From assembly GCA_014800065.1 (NCBI GenBank), contig JAAVGX010000050.1:1-5635 (forward strand): a stretch of DNA of 5,635 nucleotides, given 5' to 3'. Positions 1 through 5,635 of this stretch are shown here, in pieces; position 1 is the first letter of the stretch, and the number at the start of each line of letters is the position of its first letter. Made by a program: the position numbers and the translations under genes. The DNA comes from Bacteroidales bacterium. GTDB lineage: Bacteria; Bacteroidota; Bacteroidia; Bacteroidales; Muribaculaceae. The notes beneath the pieces are model-generated. The model did not search any database. It saw nothing but the letters and a program-made list of their open reading frames with translations, and had not been told where the DNA came from.

Positions 1-1
1 C

Positions 2-991
2 TTACTGCTGCTGACCGTCGCCCCGAAAGCCAAAGCTCAGGGCGACGCAATGCTCACGCAGTATTGGGCCCTTCCCACCTATTACAACCCCGGAGCTGTC
101 GGCGACACGGATTATCTCCGCATCCGTGGAGGCGCACGTCTGCAATGGGTAGGCATCGACAACGCTCCCCAAAGCTTCATGGCCGCCGCCGATATGCCAT
201 TCAAATTATTGAACCGGAAACTCGGCACAGGACTCGTCGTGCAGCAGGAATCCTACGGTCTTTTCCATAACTTCACACTTGACGCGCAGATCGCCTACAA
301 GCTCAAGCTGCTTAAAGGTGTCCTCACCGTCGGTCTTGAAATCGGTCTCTACAATCAGCAGTTCAAAGGATCTGCAATCTATATCCCCGACGAGGACGGC
401 TACCACGATTCGGCCGACGATGCAATCCCGATGCGCGACGTAGCCGGCAATTCCCTCGATCTCGGCTTAGGAGCGTTCTACGTCCACAAGAAATTCTGGG
501 CTGGGGTCTCACTTCTCCACGCCAACAATCCGACGGTCAATTTCACCAGCGACAGCGAACTGTCATCGCGCGCCGGAGAGACATCTTCAGGGAGCGGCAC
601 TTCCGAAATGTCACGAACATATCAGTTCACCGCCTCACGTACAGTTTATTTCATGGCCGGAAGCAATATTCCGGTAAAAAACACGTTATTTGAAGTGATA
701 CCGTCAGTCATGGTCCGCAGTGATTTCACTACCACTGACCTTCAGCTCACCGGACGTGTCCGCTACAACAAGCTGTTCACTGCAGGACTCGGTTACCGTC
801 TCAACGACGCCCTGTCCATCATGCTTGGCGCAGAAATCAAAGGTATATTCATCGGCTACAGCTATGACTATCACCTTTCCGACATATCAAAAGCCTCGTC
901 CGGCAGTCATGAACTCGTCGCGGGCTACAACCTTAAACTCGACTTCTCTGAGAAAAACCGCCACAAACACAAGAGCATACGCATAATGTAA
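2..991 (+). CDS. porP: PorP/SprF family type IX secretion outer-membrane protein (5' partial)
   Basis: Outer-membrane beta-barrel of the PorP/SprF family, a T9SS component functionally linked to the PorK/PorN ring. The frame is open from base 2, and its first codons read LLLLTVAPKAKAQGDA. This is the end of a signal peptide with likely cleavage near AKA/Q, so the true start lies upstream and the ATG at 50 is internal. About 329 codons are visible. Family marks are the N-terminal QYWALPTYYNPGAVGD, then RIRGGARLQWVGIDNAP, GTGLVVQQESYGLF, the mid-protein YFMAGSNIPVKNTLFEVIPS, and the C-terminal GYSYDYH...ISKASSGSHELVAGYNLKL. Alternating hydrophobic/polar stretches throughout fit beta strands. 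The serine-rich stretch around bases 541-620 is probably a surface loop. The protein ends in a basic tail, KNRHKHKSIRIM. It lies 3 bases before gldK, so the two are almost certainly co-transcribed and probably translationally coupled. Several PorP paralogues usually exist per genome; the position beside gldK argues for PorP itself. Confidence 0.93.
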   Translation, partial: LLLLTVAPKAKAQGDAMLTQYWALPTYYNPGAVGDTDYLRIRGGARLQWVGIDNAPQSFMAAADMPFKLLNRKLGTGLVVQQESYGLFHNFTLDAQIAYKLKLLKGVLTVGLEIGLYNQQFKGSAIYIPDEDGYHDSADDAIPMRDVAGNSLDLGLGAFYVHKKFWAGVSLLHANNPTVNFTSDSELSSRAGETSSGSGTSEMSRTYQFTASRTVYFMAGSNIPVKNTLFEVIPSVMVRSDFTTTDLQLTGRVRYNKLFTAGLGYRLNDALSIMLGAEIKGIFIGYSYDYHLSDISKASSGSHELVAGYNLKLDFSEKNRHKHKSIRIM

Positions 992-994
992 CTT

Positions 995-2440
995 ATGAAA
1001 AAACTACTCCACATACTTTTCGCACTGATTCTCCTCTCCGCAGCCGTTTCCTGCGCTACCGGCAGCCGTAGTGCCATGGGTGGCGAAGTGACAGGAGTAG
1101 GAGGCACTTCATGGATCGAACCCACACCTTACGGCATGGTGCTCGTATCAAGGGGCTCTGTCAAGATGGGACCCTCCAAAGCCGACTCCCTCTGGAACAT
1201 CGAAGCTGACCCGCGCGGCGTGTCGGTCGATGCTTTTTGGATGGACGAAACAGAAATCACCAACGGTAAGTACAAACAGTTCGTTTACTGGGTGCGCGAC
1301 TCTATTATCCGCGAACGCCTGGCCGACCCCGCTTATGGTGGAAATGAAGATTTCAAAATCGAAGAGGATAAGGAGGGTAACCCCATCACCCCTCACCTGA
1401 ATTGGAACAAGCCAATTCCCTGGCGTAACCCCAATGAGGACGAGTTGCGTGCAATCGAGAGTGTTTACCGCACCAACCCCATCACCGGCGTGCGCGAACT
1501 CGACGGCGAGCAACTCAACTACCGCTATGAGGTTTATAACCAGACTGAAGCAGTGCGCCGCAAGAACCGTCTCGACCCGAAGCGTCGTGAATACAACACC
1601 GATAAGCCTGTACCTACCACCAATCCTGTTATCTCCAAGGATACGGCTTATATCAACGACGAGGGCGAAATCATCCGCGAAACCATCACCCGCGGACTCA
1701 CCGGCGACTACGACTTCCTCAACACTTACATCGTAAATGTGTATCCCGACACCACTGCGTGGGTCAATGACTTCGAAAATGCTTACAACGAGCCATATGT
1801 TCGAATGTACTTCGCCCATGGAGGCTACAACGAATACCCTGTGGTTGGTGTAAGCTGGGAACAGGCAAATGCTTTTGCCAACTGGCGTACAGACTTCCTT
1901 CGCCGCTCGCTTGGCAAGGACGGCATCTACATCGAGCCCTACCGCCTGCCCACTGAAGCCGAATGGGAATATGCTGCCCGTGCAGGAGTGGATGAAAATA
2001 TGTACCCCTGGGATGGCGACCTCACCATGAGCGACGACAAGGGTTGCTTCTATGCCAACTTCAAACCCATGGAAGGTAACTACGTCAAGGACGGCCATGT
2101 AATCACCTCGCGTGTAGGCACATATGCTCCCAACGATTTCGGACTTTATGATATGGCAGGTAATGTTAGCGAATGGACTTCAACGGCATTCACCGAAAGC
2201 GTAGGCAAGCTCACCAACGACCTCAACCCAGAGTACCGCTACGACGCCGCTATTGAAGACCCCTATAAGATGAAGCGTAAAATCATACGCGGCGGTTCCT
2301 GGAAAGATGTGGCACACAATGTGCGCTCCGACCTCCGCATGTGGGAATATCAGAACGAGCAGCGTTCCTACATCGGGTTCCGATGCGTACGCTCCCAAAT
2401 AGGTTTCGCCAAAGGTCAAAAACAGAAAACTAAACGATAA
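995..2440 (+). CDS. gldK: GldK/PorK, T9SS ring lipoprotein with FGE-sulfatase-like fold
   Basis: Outer-membrane lipoprotein that, with GldN/PorN, builds the large periplasmic ring of the T9SS. Its 481 residues match the family's usual size. Residues 1-20 are a lipoprotein signal (MKKLLHILFALILL then AAVSC), with Cys20 as the expected lipidation site. The fold is that of formylglycine-generating enzyme (FGE). It starts at GMVLVSRGSVKMGP (47-60) and FWMDETEITNGKYKQF (81-96). It resumes at YPVVGVSWEQANAFANW (281-297), YRLPTEAEWEYAARAG (316-331), DFGLYDMAGNVSEW (381-394), IIRGGSWKD (430-438) and GFRCVRS (461-467). The intervening residues, roughly 105-275, are a long insertion rich in Asn, Tyr, Pro and charged residues, as in other GldK proteins. 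The paired cysteines that FGE uses after RGGS are replaced by WKDVAHNV, so I infer a structural, non-catalytic role. A generic 'sulfatase-modifying factor' label would be less accurate. It starts 3 bases after porP with no evident Shine-Dalgarno. Confidence 0.95.
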   Translation: MKKLLHILFALILLSAAVSCATGSRSAMGGEVTGVGGTSWIEPTPYGMVLVSRGSVKMGPSKADSLWNIEADPRGVSVDAFWMDETEITNGKYKQFVYWVRDSIIRERLADPAYGGNEDFKIEEDKEGNPITPHLNWNKPIPWRNPNEDELRAIESVYRTNPITGVRELDGEQLNYRYEVYNQTEAVRRKNRLDPKRREYNTDKPVPTTNPVISKDTAYINDEGEIIRETITRGLTGDYDFLNTYIVNVYPDTTAWVNDFENAYNEPYVRMYFAHGGYNEYPVVGVSWEQANAFANWRTDFLRRSLGKDGIYIEPYRLPTEAEWEYAARAGVDENMYPWDGDLTMSDDKGCFYANFKPMEGNYVKDGHVITSRVGTYAPNDFGLYDMAGNVSEWTSTAFTESVGKLTNDLNPEYRYDAAIEDPYKMKRKIIRGGSWKDVAHNVRSDLRMWEYQNEQRSYIGFRCVRSQIGFAKGQKQKTKR

Positions 2441-2469
2441 TACATTGTCCCTCACATTATAGTAATAAA
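2441..2469 (+). other. Short intergenic gap, gldK to gldL
   Basis: Twenty-nine bases separate the gldK TAA from the gldL ATG. The last nine (AGTAATAAA) are A-rich, as is common before Bacteroidota start codons. There is no Shine-Dalgarno-like GGAGG and no hairpin or promoter that I can support, which fits read-through within one operon. Confidence 0.45.
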
Positions 2470-3330
2470 ATGGGAAAAGTACAAAGATATAAAAACGTGA
2501 TCAGCCGCTTCATCAGCAGCGAGGACGGTCAACGTTTCTTCAACTTCGCTTATTCTATCGGTGCCGCAATCGTGATCTGGGGTGCACTGTTCAAAATTCT
2601 CCACCTTCCCGGCGGTAATGCCCTGCTCTCCATAGGTATGGGTACGGAAGTACTCATGTTCGTACTCACGGCCTTCGATCGCCCGCCAAAAGAATACGAC
2701 TGGACCAAGGTATACCCTCAGCTGGACCGTGATTCCGACGCGGAAGAGCCCGAGGAAGCACCTGTAAAGGGTAACGTTGGCGGAGGCACTGTAATCATCG
2801 GAAATGGTGGTGTACCCTTCACTGGGAGTGTTTCTGTTCCATCCGGTGTGCCTGCATCCGGTATGCCTGTATCGGCTACCGTTGACCCTAACGACATGTC
2901 CGGTGTCACCACCGCCTACCTCAACCAGATGGCTTCTGTAACAGCCGATATGCGTCGTCTCCAGGAAACAACCGCTGCCCTGAACCACGTTTCGGAAGTG
3001 ATGCTGGACAGCTACAAATCAATCACCGAAAACTCCGAAACCATCTCGCGCAGCTCCACCGGTTATGTTGAGCAGATGGAGGCTCTGAACCGCAACATCG
3101 CAGGGCTCAATACCATCTACGAGCTTCAGCTCAAGAGCGTTTCCTCTCAGATTGATGCCATCGACCGCGTGAACCGCGGCATCAAGGACATTCGCGACAT
3201 GTACGAAAAAAGTGCATCGCAAAGCGCCCGCTACTGCGAAGAAGCCGAAAAAATGGCCCGCTACATGCAGCAGCTTAACGCCGTATACGAAAAGATGCTC
3301 GTGGCAATGACTGCAAACAACAAGCTCTGA
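2470..3330 (+). CDS. gldL: GldL/PorL, inner-membrane stator-type subunit of the T9SS motor
   Basis: Inner-membrane protein that surrounds GldM and uses the proton gradient to drive it. It has 286 residues. Two membrane helices lie at about 24-44 (FNFAYSIGAAIVIWGALFK) and 51-69 (ALLSIGMGTEVLMFVLTAF), joined by the short turn HLPGGN. Glu60 is buried in helix 2; Tyr28, Lys42 and His45 line up with positions I recall as important in F. johnsoniae GldL (Tyr13, Lys27, His30, Glu49). After the conserved RPPKEYDW (71-78) comes an acidic patch (DRDSDAEEPEEAP, 86-98), then a Gly/Val/Pro/Ser-rich linker (about 99-145). A long helical, coiled-coil-like C-terminal part (about 147-282) follows, expected in the cytoplasm. 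No signal peptide is needed. The ATG at 2470 is followed directly by MGKVQRYKN and preceded by A-rich sequence, typical of Bacteroidota starts. It lies 29 bases after gldK and 55 before gldM. The stop is TGA, unlike the TAA of its three complete-ended neighbours. Confidence 0.95.
   Translation: MGKVQRYKNVISRFISSEDGQRFFNFAYSIGAAIVIWGALFKILHLPGGNALLSIGMGTEVLMFVLTAFDRPPKEYDWTKVYPQLDRDSDAEEPEEAPVKGNVGGGTVIIGNGGVPFTGSVSVPSGVPASGMPVSATVDPNDMSGVTTAYLNQMASVTADMRRLQETTAALNHVSEVMLDSYKSITENSETISRSSTGYVEQMEALNRNIAGLNTIYELQLKSVSSQIDAIDRVNRGIKDIRDMYEKSASQSARYCEEAEKMARYMQQLNAVYEKMLVAMTANNKL
2840..2869 (+). repeat. 15-bp tandem duplication in the gldL linker
   Basis: Two head-to-tail copies of a 15-base unit, CATCCGGTGTGCCTG (2840-2854) and CATCCGGTATGCCTG (2855-2869), differ at one base. 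The unit is a multiple of three and keeps frame. It encodes a five-residue pattern, P-S-G-V-P then A-S-G-M-P (residues 124-133), inside the flexible linker between the membrane part and the cytoplasmic coil. This looks like a fairly recent replication-slippage duplication. Its visibility is direct; the mechanism is inferred. Confidence 0.8.
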
Positions 3331-3385
3331 TTCAACTCATTGCTTTTGATTTTTAATTAAAGAATAAAAGGTTCAACACCAATAT
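3331..3385 (+). other. AT-rich intergenic gap, gldL to gldM
   Basis: A 55-base spacer that is much more AT-rich than the flanking genes. It contains the AT-only palindrome TTTAATTAAA (3352-3361) and an AAAAGG run (3366-3371). That run lies 14 bases before the gldM ATG, too far for a confident Shine-Dalgarno. A TTTG occurs near 3346-3349, but I see no matching Bacteroidota -7 element (TAnnTTTG) at the right distance. There is no stable stem followed by a T-run, so I do not call a terminator. It most likely acts as an unstructured, A/T-rich translation-initiation region for gldM. Confidence 0.4.
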
Positions 3386-4951
3386 ATGGGATCAAATTCA
3401 AACCGTCTTTCCCCACGTCAGAAGATGATCAACCTGATGTACATCGTTCTGACGGCCATGCTTGCCTTGAATGTATCCAGCGACGTTCTCGATGGATTCA
3501 CTCAAGTGCACGAGGGTTTGAAGCGCTCCAATTCCAATGTCAACCAGCGCAACAACGCTGTGCTGGAGCAACTTCAAGCCTTTGCGGACCAAAATCCCGA
3601 CAAGGGTGGAGTATGGCTCGCACGAGCTCGTGAGGTTAGAGCTAACACTGACCAACTTTACTCGCTAATCGACTCGCTCAAAACCGCCATTGTGCAAAAA
3701 GCCGACGGCTCCAAAGGCGACCCTGAGAACATTCAGAATCGTGACGACCTCGAAAGTGCCGCCGTCGTAATGCTTGCTCCCGGCTCTCTCCGTGGAGAAC
3801 ATCTTCGTCACCGCATCGACGATTACCGCAACTACGTCATTACTCACATCCCCGATTCGGCTCAAGCCCGTACTATCTCGGAGGCCCTCTCAACCGAAAG
3901 CACAACAGCCAAGGGAACTCTCGCACCTCAGTCATGGGAAGAAAGCCGCTTCGACCAGCAACCCGTAGTGGCCGCGATTACCCTACTGAGCAAACTTCAG
4001 AATGATATTCTCTATGCAGAAGGTGAGGTGCTGTCATCGCTGCTGTCGCAGGTAGATGCCGGTGATGTGCGTGTAAACGAACTCAACGCCTACGTCATAC
4101 CGCAGTCGCGCACCGTGATCCGTGGCGGCAAGTATTCCGCCAACATTGTGCTGGCTGCTGTCGATACCACTCAACGCCCTCAGATTTTCATTGAAGGAAA
4201 ACCACTGGATGCCGGAGCTTCCATTTATGAGCTCAACACCGGCACCTCGGGTAACTTCTCCTACAATGGCTACCTGGAAGTAAAACATGGCGATGGAACC
4301 GCCACCCGCCACAACTTCTCCGATTCCTACACCGTCATTGAGCCGATGGCAACCGTTTCGGCCTCAATGATGAATGTACTGTATGCCGGAATCAACAACC
4401 CCGTGGGAATATCTGTGCCGGGCGTGCCGATGAACGAAATTTCCGCAACGATGACCAACGGCACCCTTACCCGTAGTGGCGACCAGTGGATAGCCCGCCC
4501 CACCACAGTGGGTAGCGATGCCATTATCACCGTCACCGCAAATATGGACGGCCGACCGGTTCAAGTGGCTCAGACCAAGTTCAGAGTTCGCAAGTTGCCC
4601 GACCCTACCCCGTTTATCGCATTCAAGGATGCCGCCGGAAATACCGATCACTATCGTGGCGGAAAACCATTCCAGAAGGCATTACTCCTCAACTCCCCCG
4701 GCTTGGATGCCGCCATCGACGACGGACTGCTCGACACTCCTTTTGAAGTGATCGGATTCGAAACCGTATTCTTCGATTCTGCAGGAAATGCACTACCCGA
4801 AGTGAGCGACGGCCCTCGTTTCTCCGCTCGTCAAAAGCAGCAATTCCAGCGTCTGAACCGCGGAAAGCGTTTCTACATCTCACGAATCCGGGCTAAGGGA
4901 CCTGATGGCCTCACCCGCGACCTCTCTCCAATGGAAGTTATAATCAATTAA
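3386..4951 (+). CDS. gldM: GldM/PorM, periplasm-spanning shaft of the T9SS motor
   Basis: Forms a dimer whose membrane helix sits inside the GldL ring and whose large periplasmic part carries motion to the GldK/GldN ring. Its 521 residues are the usual family length. The hallmark N-terminus is LSPRQKMINLMYIVLTAMLA (8-27) followed by LNVSSDVL: a single transmembrane helix at about 14-31, preceded by Arg11, with the C-terminal bulk in the periplasm. Arg11 and Tyr19 match Arg9 and Tyr17 of F. johnsoniae GldM as I recall them; the arginine is reported to pair with the GldL membrane glutamate. By family knowledge there are four periplasmic domains, with boundaries here estimated by eye. D1 is helical at about 35-222; D2 is beta-rich from about 226 (VRVNELNAYVIPQSRTVIRG) to 318; D3 is about 320-402; D4 is about 403-521, opening with RKLPDPTPFIAFKDAAG and ending SPMEVIIN. 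Only one start is plausible because the conserved motif begins within ten residues. Confidence 0.96.
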   Translation: MGSNSNRLSPRQKMINLMYIVLTAMLALNVSSDVLDGFTQVHEGLKRSNSNVNQRNNAVLEQLQAFADQNPDKGGVWLARAREVRANTDQLYSLIDSLKTAIVQKADGSKGDPENIQNRDDLESAAVVMLAPGSLRGEHLRHRIDDYRNYVITHIPDSAQARTISEALSTESTTAKGTLAPQSWEESRFDQQPVVAAITLLSKLQNDILYAEGEVLSSLLSQVDAGDVRVNELNAYVIPQSRTVIRGGKYSANIVLAAVDTTQRPQIFIEGKPLDAGASIYELNTGTSGNFSYNGYLEVKHGDGTATRHNFSDSYTVIEPMATVSASMMNVLYAGINNPVGISVPGVPMNEISATMTNGTLTRSGDQWIARPTTVGSDAIITVTANMDGRPVQVAQTKFRVRKLPDPTPFIAFKDAAGNTDHYRGGKPFQKALLLNSPGLDAAIDDGLLDTPFEVIGFETVFFDSAGNALPEVSDGPRFSARQKQQFQRLNRGKRFYISRIRAKGPDGLTRDLSPMEVIIN

Positions 4952-4973
4952 CACCAAATCAGGAAAATAACTC

Positions 4974-4988
4974 CGACTTTTTAAGTCG
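4974..4988 (+). repeat. Small perfect hairpin in the gldM-gldN gap
   Basis: The 57-base gap (4952-5008) contains CGACTT (4974-4979), a TTT loop, and AAGTCG (4983-4988): a perfect 6-bp inverted repeat ending 20 bases before the gldN ATG. No T-run follows, so it is not a typical intrinsic terminator. A TCGATA hexamer at 4986-4991 recurs at 5000-5005. The hairpin could mark an mRNA processing or translation-tuning site between gldM and gldN, but a 6-bp stem can arise by chance, so function is unproven. Confidence 0.35.
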
Positions 4989-5008
4989 ATACAATAGATT
5001 CGATATCC

Positions 5009-5635
5009 ATGCACAAGATAATCAAAGCCTTAATTCCGGCCACCCTCATATTAACATCTGCACTGAGTGTATTTGCTCAGGACGAAGGCGGAGTCCGTCG
5101 TCGTTCAGCCTCCGAACGTGTAGCCAAAACTTCCCGACAGGATGGTTCGATGGTCACTGAACGCATGCAGGCTTTCTTCTCTGAGGACAACTCATCTGTT
5201 ACCGATGCCGACCGTCAATGGATGAGGGTTATATATAGAGCCATTGATTTGGATAAGGACAAGAATGCTGCGCTTTATTTCCCCGAAGAACCAATCGAAG
5301 GACAGGAGAATCTTTTCAGAATCATTCTACGCCTGCTGGCCTCCAACACCATTCCGGCCTACGAATATCTGGACGGACGTGAAATTTTCACCGATGAATA
5401 TCGTGTGAAAACCTCCGATGTGCTGGATCGTTTCTACATCCCCTACACTGCGGCAAAAGGCTCGACAGAAAAGAACCCCAAATTCGAAATTGATAAGAAC
5501 GACGTTCCCACAAACGAAGTCCTTTCCTACTATGTGGTTGAGCGTTGGGAGTACGATACCCGCAATAACCGCCTTCAACCCACAGTTGAGGCCATCTGCC
5601 CCGTGCTCCACCGTGCCGGGGACTTCGGGGGCGAA
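5009..5635 (+). CDS. gldN: GldN/PorN, periplasmic T9SS ring protein (3' partial)
   Basis: Periplasmic partner of GldK/PorK in the T9SS ring and the contact point for the GldM shaft. The frame is open from the ATG at 5009 to the last base, giving 209 codons; the family is normally about 300 residues or more, so the C-terminal third is probably missing. A signal peptide is clear: MHKII, a hydrophobic core (ALIPATLILTSALSV), then FAQ, with cleavage likely after Ala23. The mature start is basic (VRRRSASERVAK, 29-40). Conserved GldN features follow: WMRVIYRAIDL (71-81), NAALYFPEEP (86-95), NLFRIILRLL (101-110), YEYLDGREIF (118-127), DVLDRFYIPY (137-146), VLSYYVVERWEYD (171-183) and EAICPVLHR (194-202). 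An in-frame stop at 4982-4984 with no other ATG after it fixes the start. It lies 57 bases after gldM and completes the K-L-M-N order. No frameshift or break is seen. Confidence 0.95.
   Translation, partial: MHKIIKALIPATLILTSALSVFAQDEGGVRRRSASERVAKTSRQDGSMVTERMQAFFSEDNSSVTDADRQWMRVIYRAIDLDKDKNAALYFPEEPIEGQENLFRIILRLLASNTIPAYEYLDGREIFTDEYRVKTSDVLDRFYIPYTAAKGSTEKNPKFEIDKNDVPTNEVLSYYVVERWEYDTRNNRLQPTVEAICPVLHRAGDFGGE

Noticed and set aside
50..52. ATG at 50 as the start of porP
   Set aside because: The frame continues upstream into a signal peptide end (LLLLTVAPKAKAQGDA), so this Met is a residue near the mature N-terminus.
1148..2098. Long minus-strand open frame (316 codons) opposite gldK
   Set aside because: It lies wholly inside a confidently identified gene on the other strand. 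Its product has no recognisable domain, and its openness follows from codon composition of the sense gene.
995..2440. Annotation as a functional formylglycine-generating enzyme
   Set aside because: The catalytic cysteine pair is absent, a lipoprotein signal is present, and the gene sits in a porP-gldKLMN operon.
2452..2988. Minus-strand open frame (178 codons) opposite the first half of gldL
   Set aside because: It overlaps conserved GldL membrane helices on the sense strand, and its protein is low-complexity with no family likeness.
3343..3370. Possible terminator or promoter in the gldL-gldM gap (CTTTT...AAAAG and a TTTG)
   Set aside because: The pairing is AT-only and interrupted, with no T-run after a stable stem. 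No TAnnTTTG-type -7 box is found at a suitable distance.
5327..5611. Minus-strand open frame (94 codons) near the window end
   Set aside because: It is a shadow of gldN, whose sense frame is open to the window end and carries clear GldN motifs.
1..5635. Mobile elements, tRNA/rRNA, CRISPR array or toxin-antitoxin genes
   Set aside because: There are no long repeats, terminal inverted repeats, RNA-gene-like stretches or extra short genes. Intergenic space totals only 144 bases in four small gaps.

Overview
The window is a five-gene, all plus-strand cluster that I recognise as the core of the Bacteroidota type IX secretion system (T9SS). It reads porP (5' end cut off), gldK/porK, gldL/porL, gldM/porM, gldN/porN (3' end cut off). 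This is the porPKLMN order known from Porphyromonas gingivalis and other Bacteroidales. In the gliding flavobacterium F. johnsoniae the gldKLMN block has no porP directly in front. That order, the intermediate base composition and the absence of clear Shine-Dalgarno sites suggest a Bacteroidales organism. A gut commensal family such as Muribaculaceae would fit, but the family assignment is only a guess. All calls come from reading motifs, not from a search.

Layout: 2-991 is PorP/SprF, an outer-membrane beta-barrel whose visible part begins inside its signal peptide. Three bases later, 995-2440 is the lipoprotein GldK/PorK, which has a formylglycine-generating-enzyme-like fold without the enzyme's cysteines. 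After 29 bases, 2470-3330 is GldL/PorL, an inner-membrane protein with two membrane helices, a membrane-buried glutamate and a long cytoplasmic coil. After an AT-rich gap of 55 bases, 3386-4951 is GldM/PorM, with one membrane helix and a large periplasmic shaft. After 57 bases containing a small perfect hairpin, 5009 to the window end is GldN/PorN, a secreted periplasmic protein.

How they work together (established for the family): GldL and GldM form a proton-driven rotary motor in the inner membrane, and GldM spans the periplasm. GldK and GldN form a large ring under the outer membrane that receives the motion, and PorP-type barrels are linked to that ring on the outer-membrane side. The residues attributed to motor function in published GldLM work appear conserved here: GldL Tyr28, Lys42, His45 and Glu60, and GldM Arg11 and Tyr19.

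About 97% of the window is coding. I see no mobile element, RNA gene, CRISPR array or transfer signature. I did not find an undescribed system; the items below are details within a known machine.
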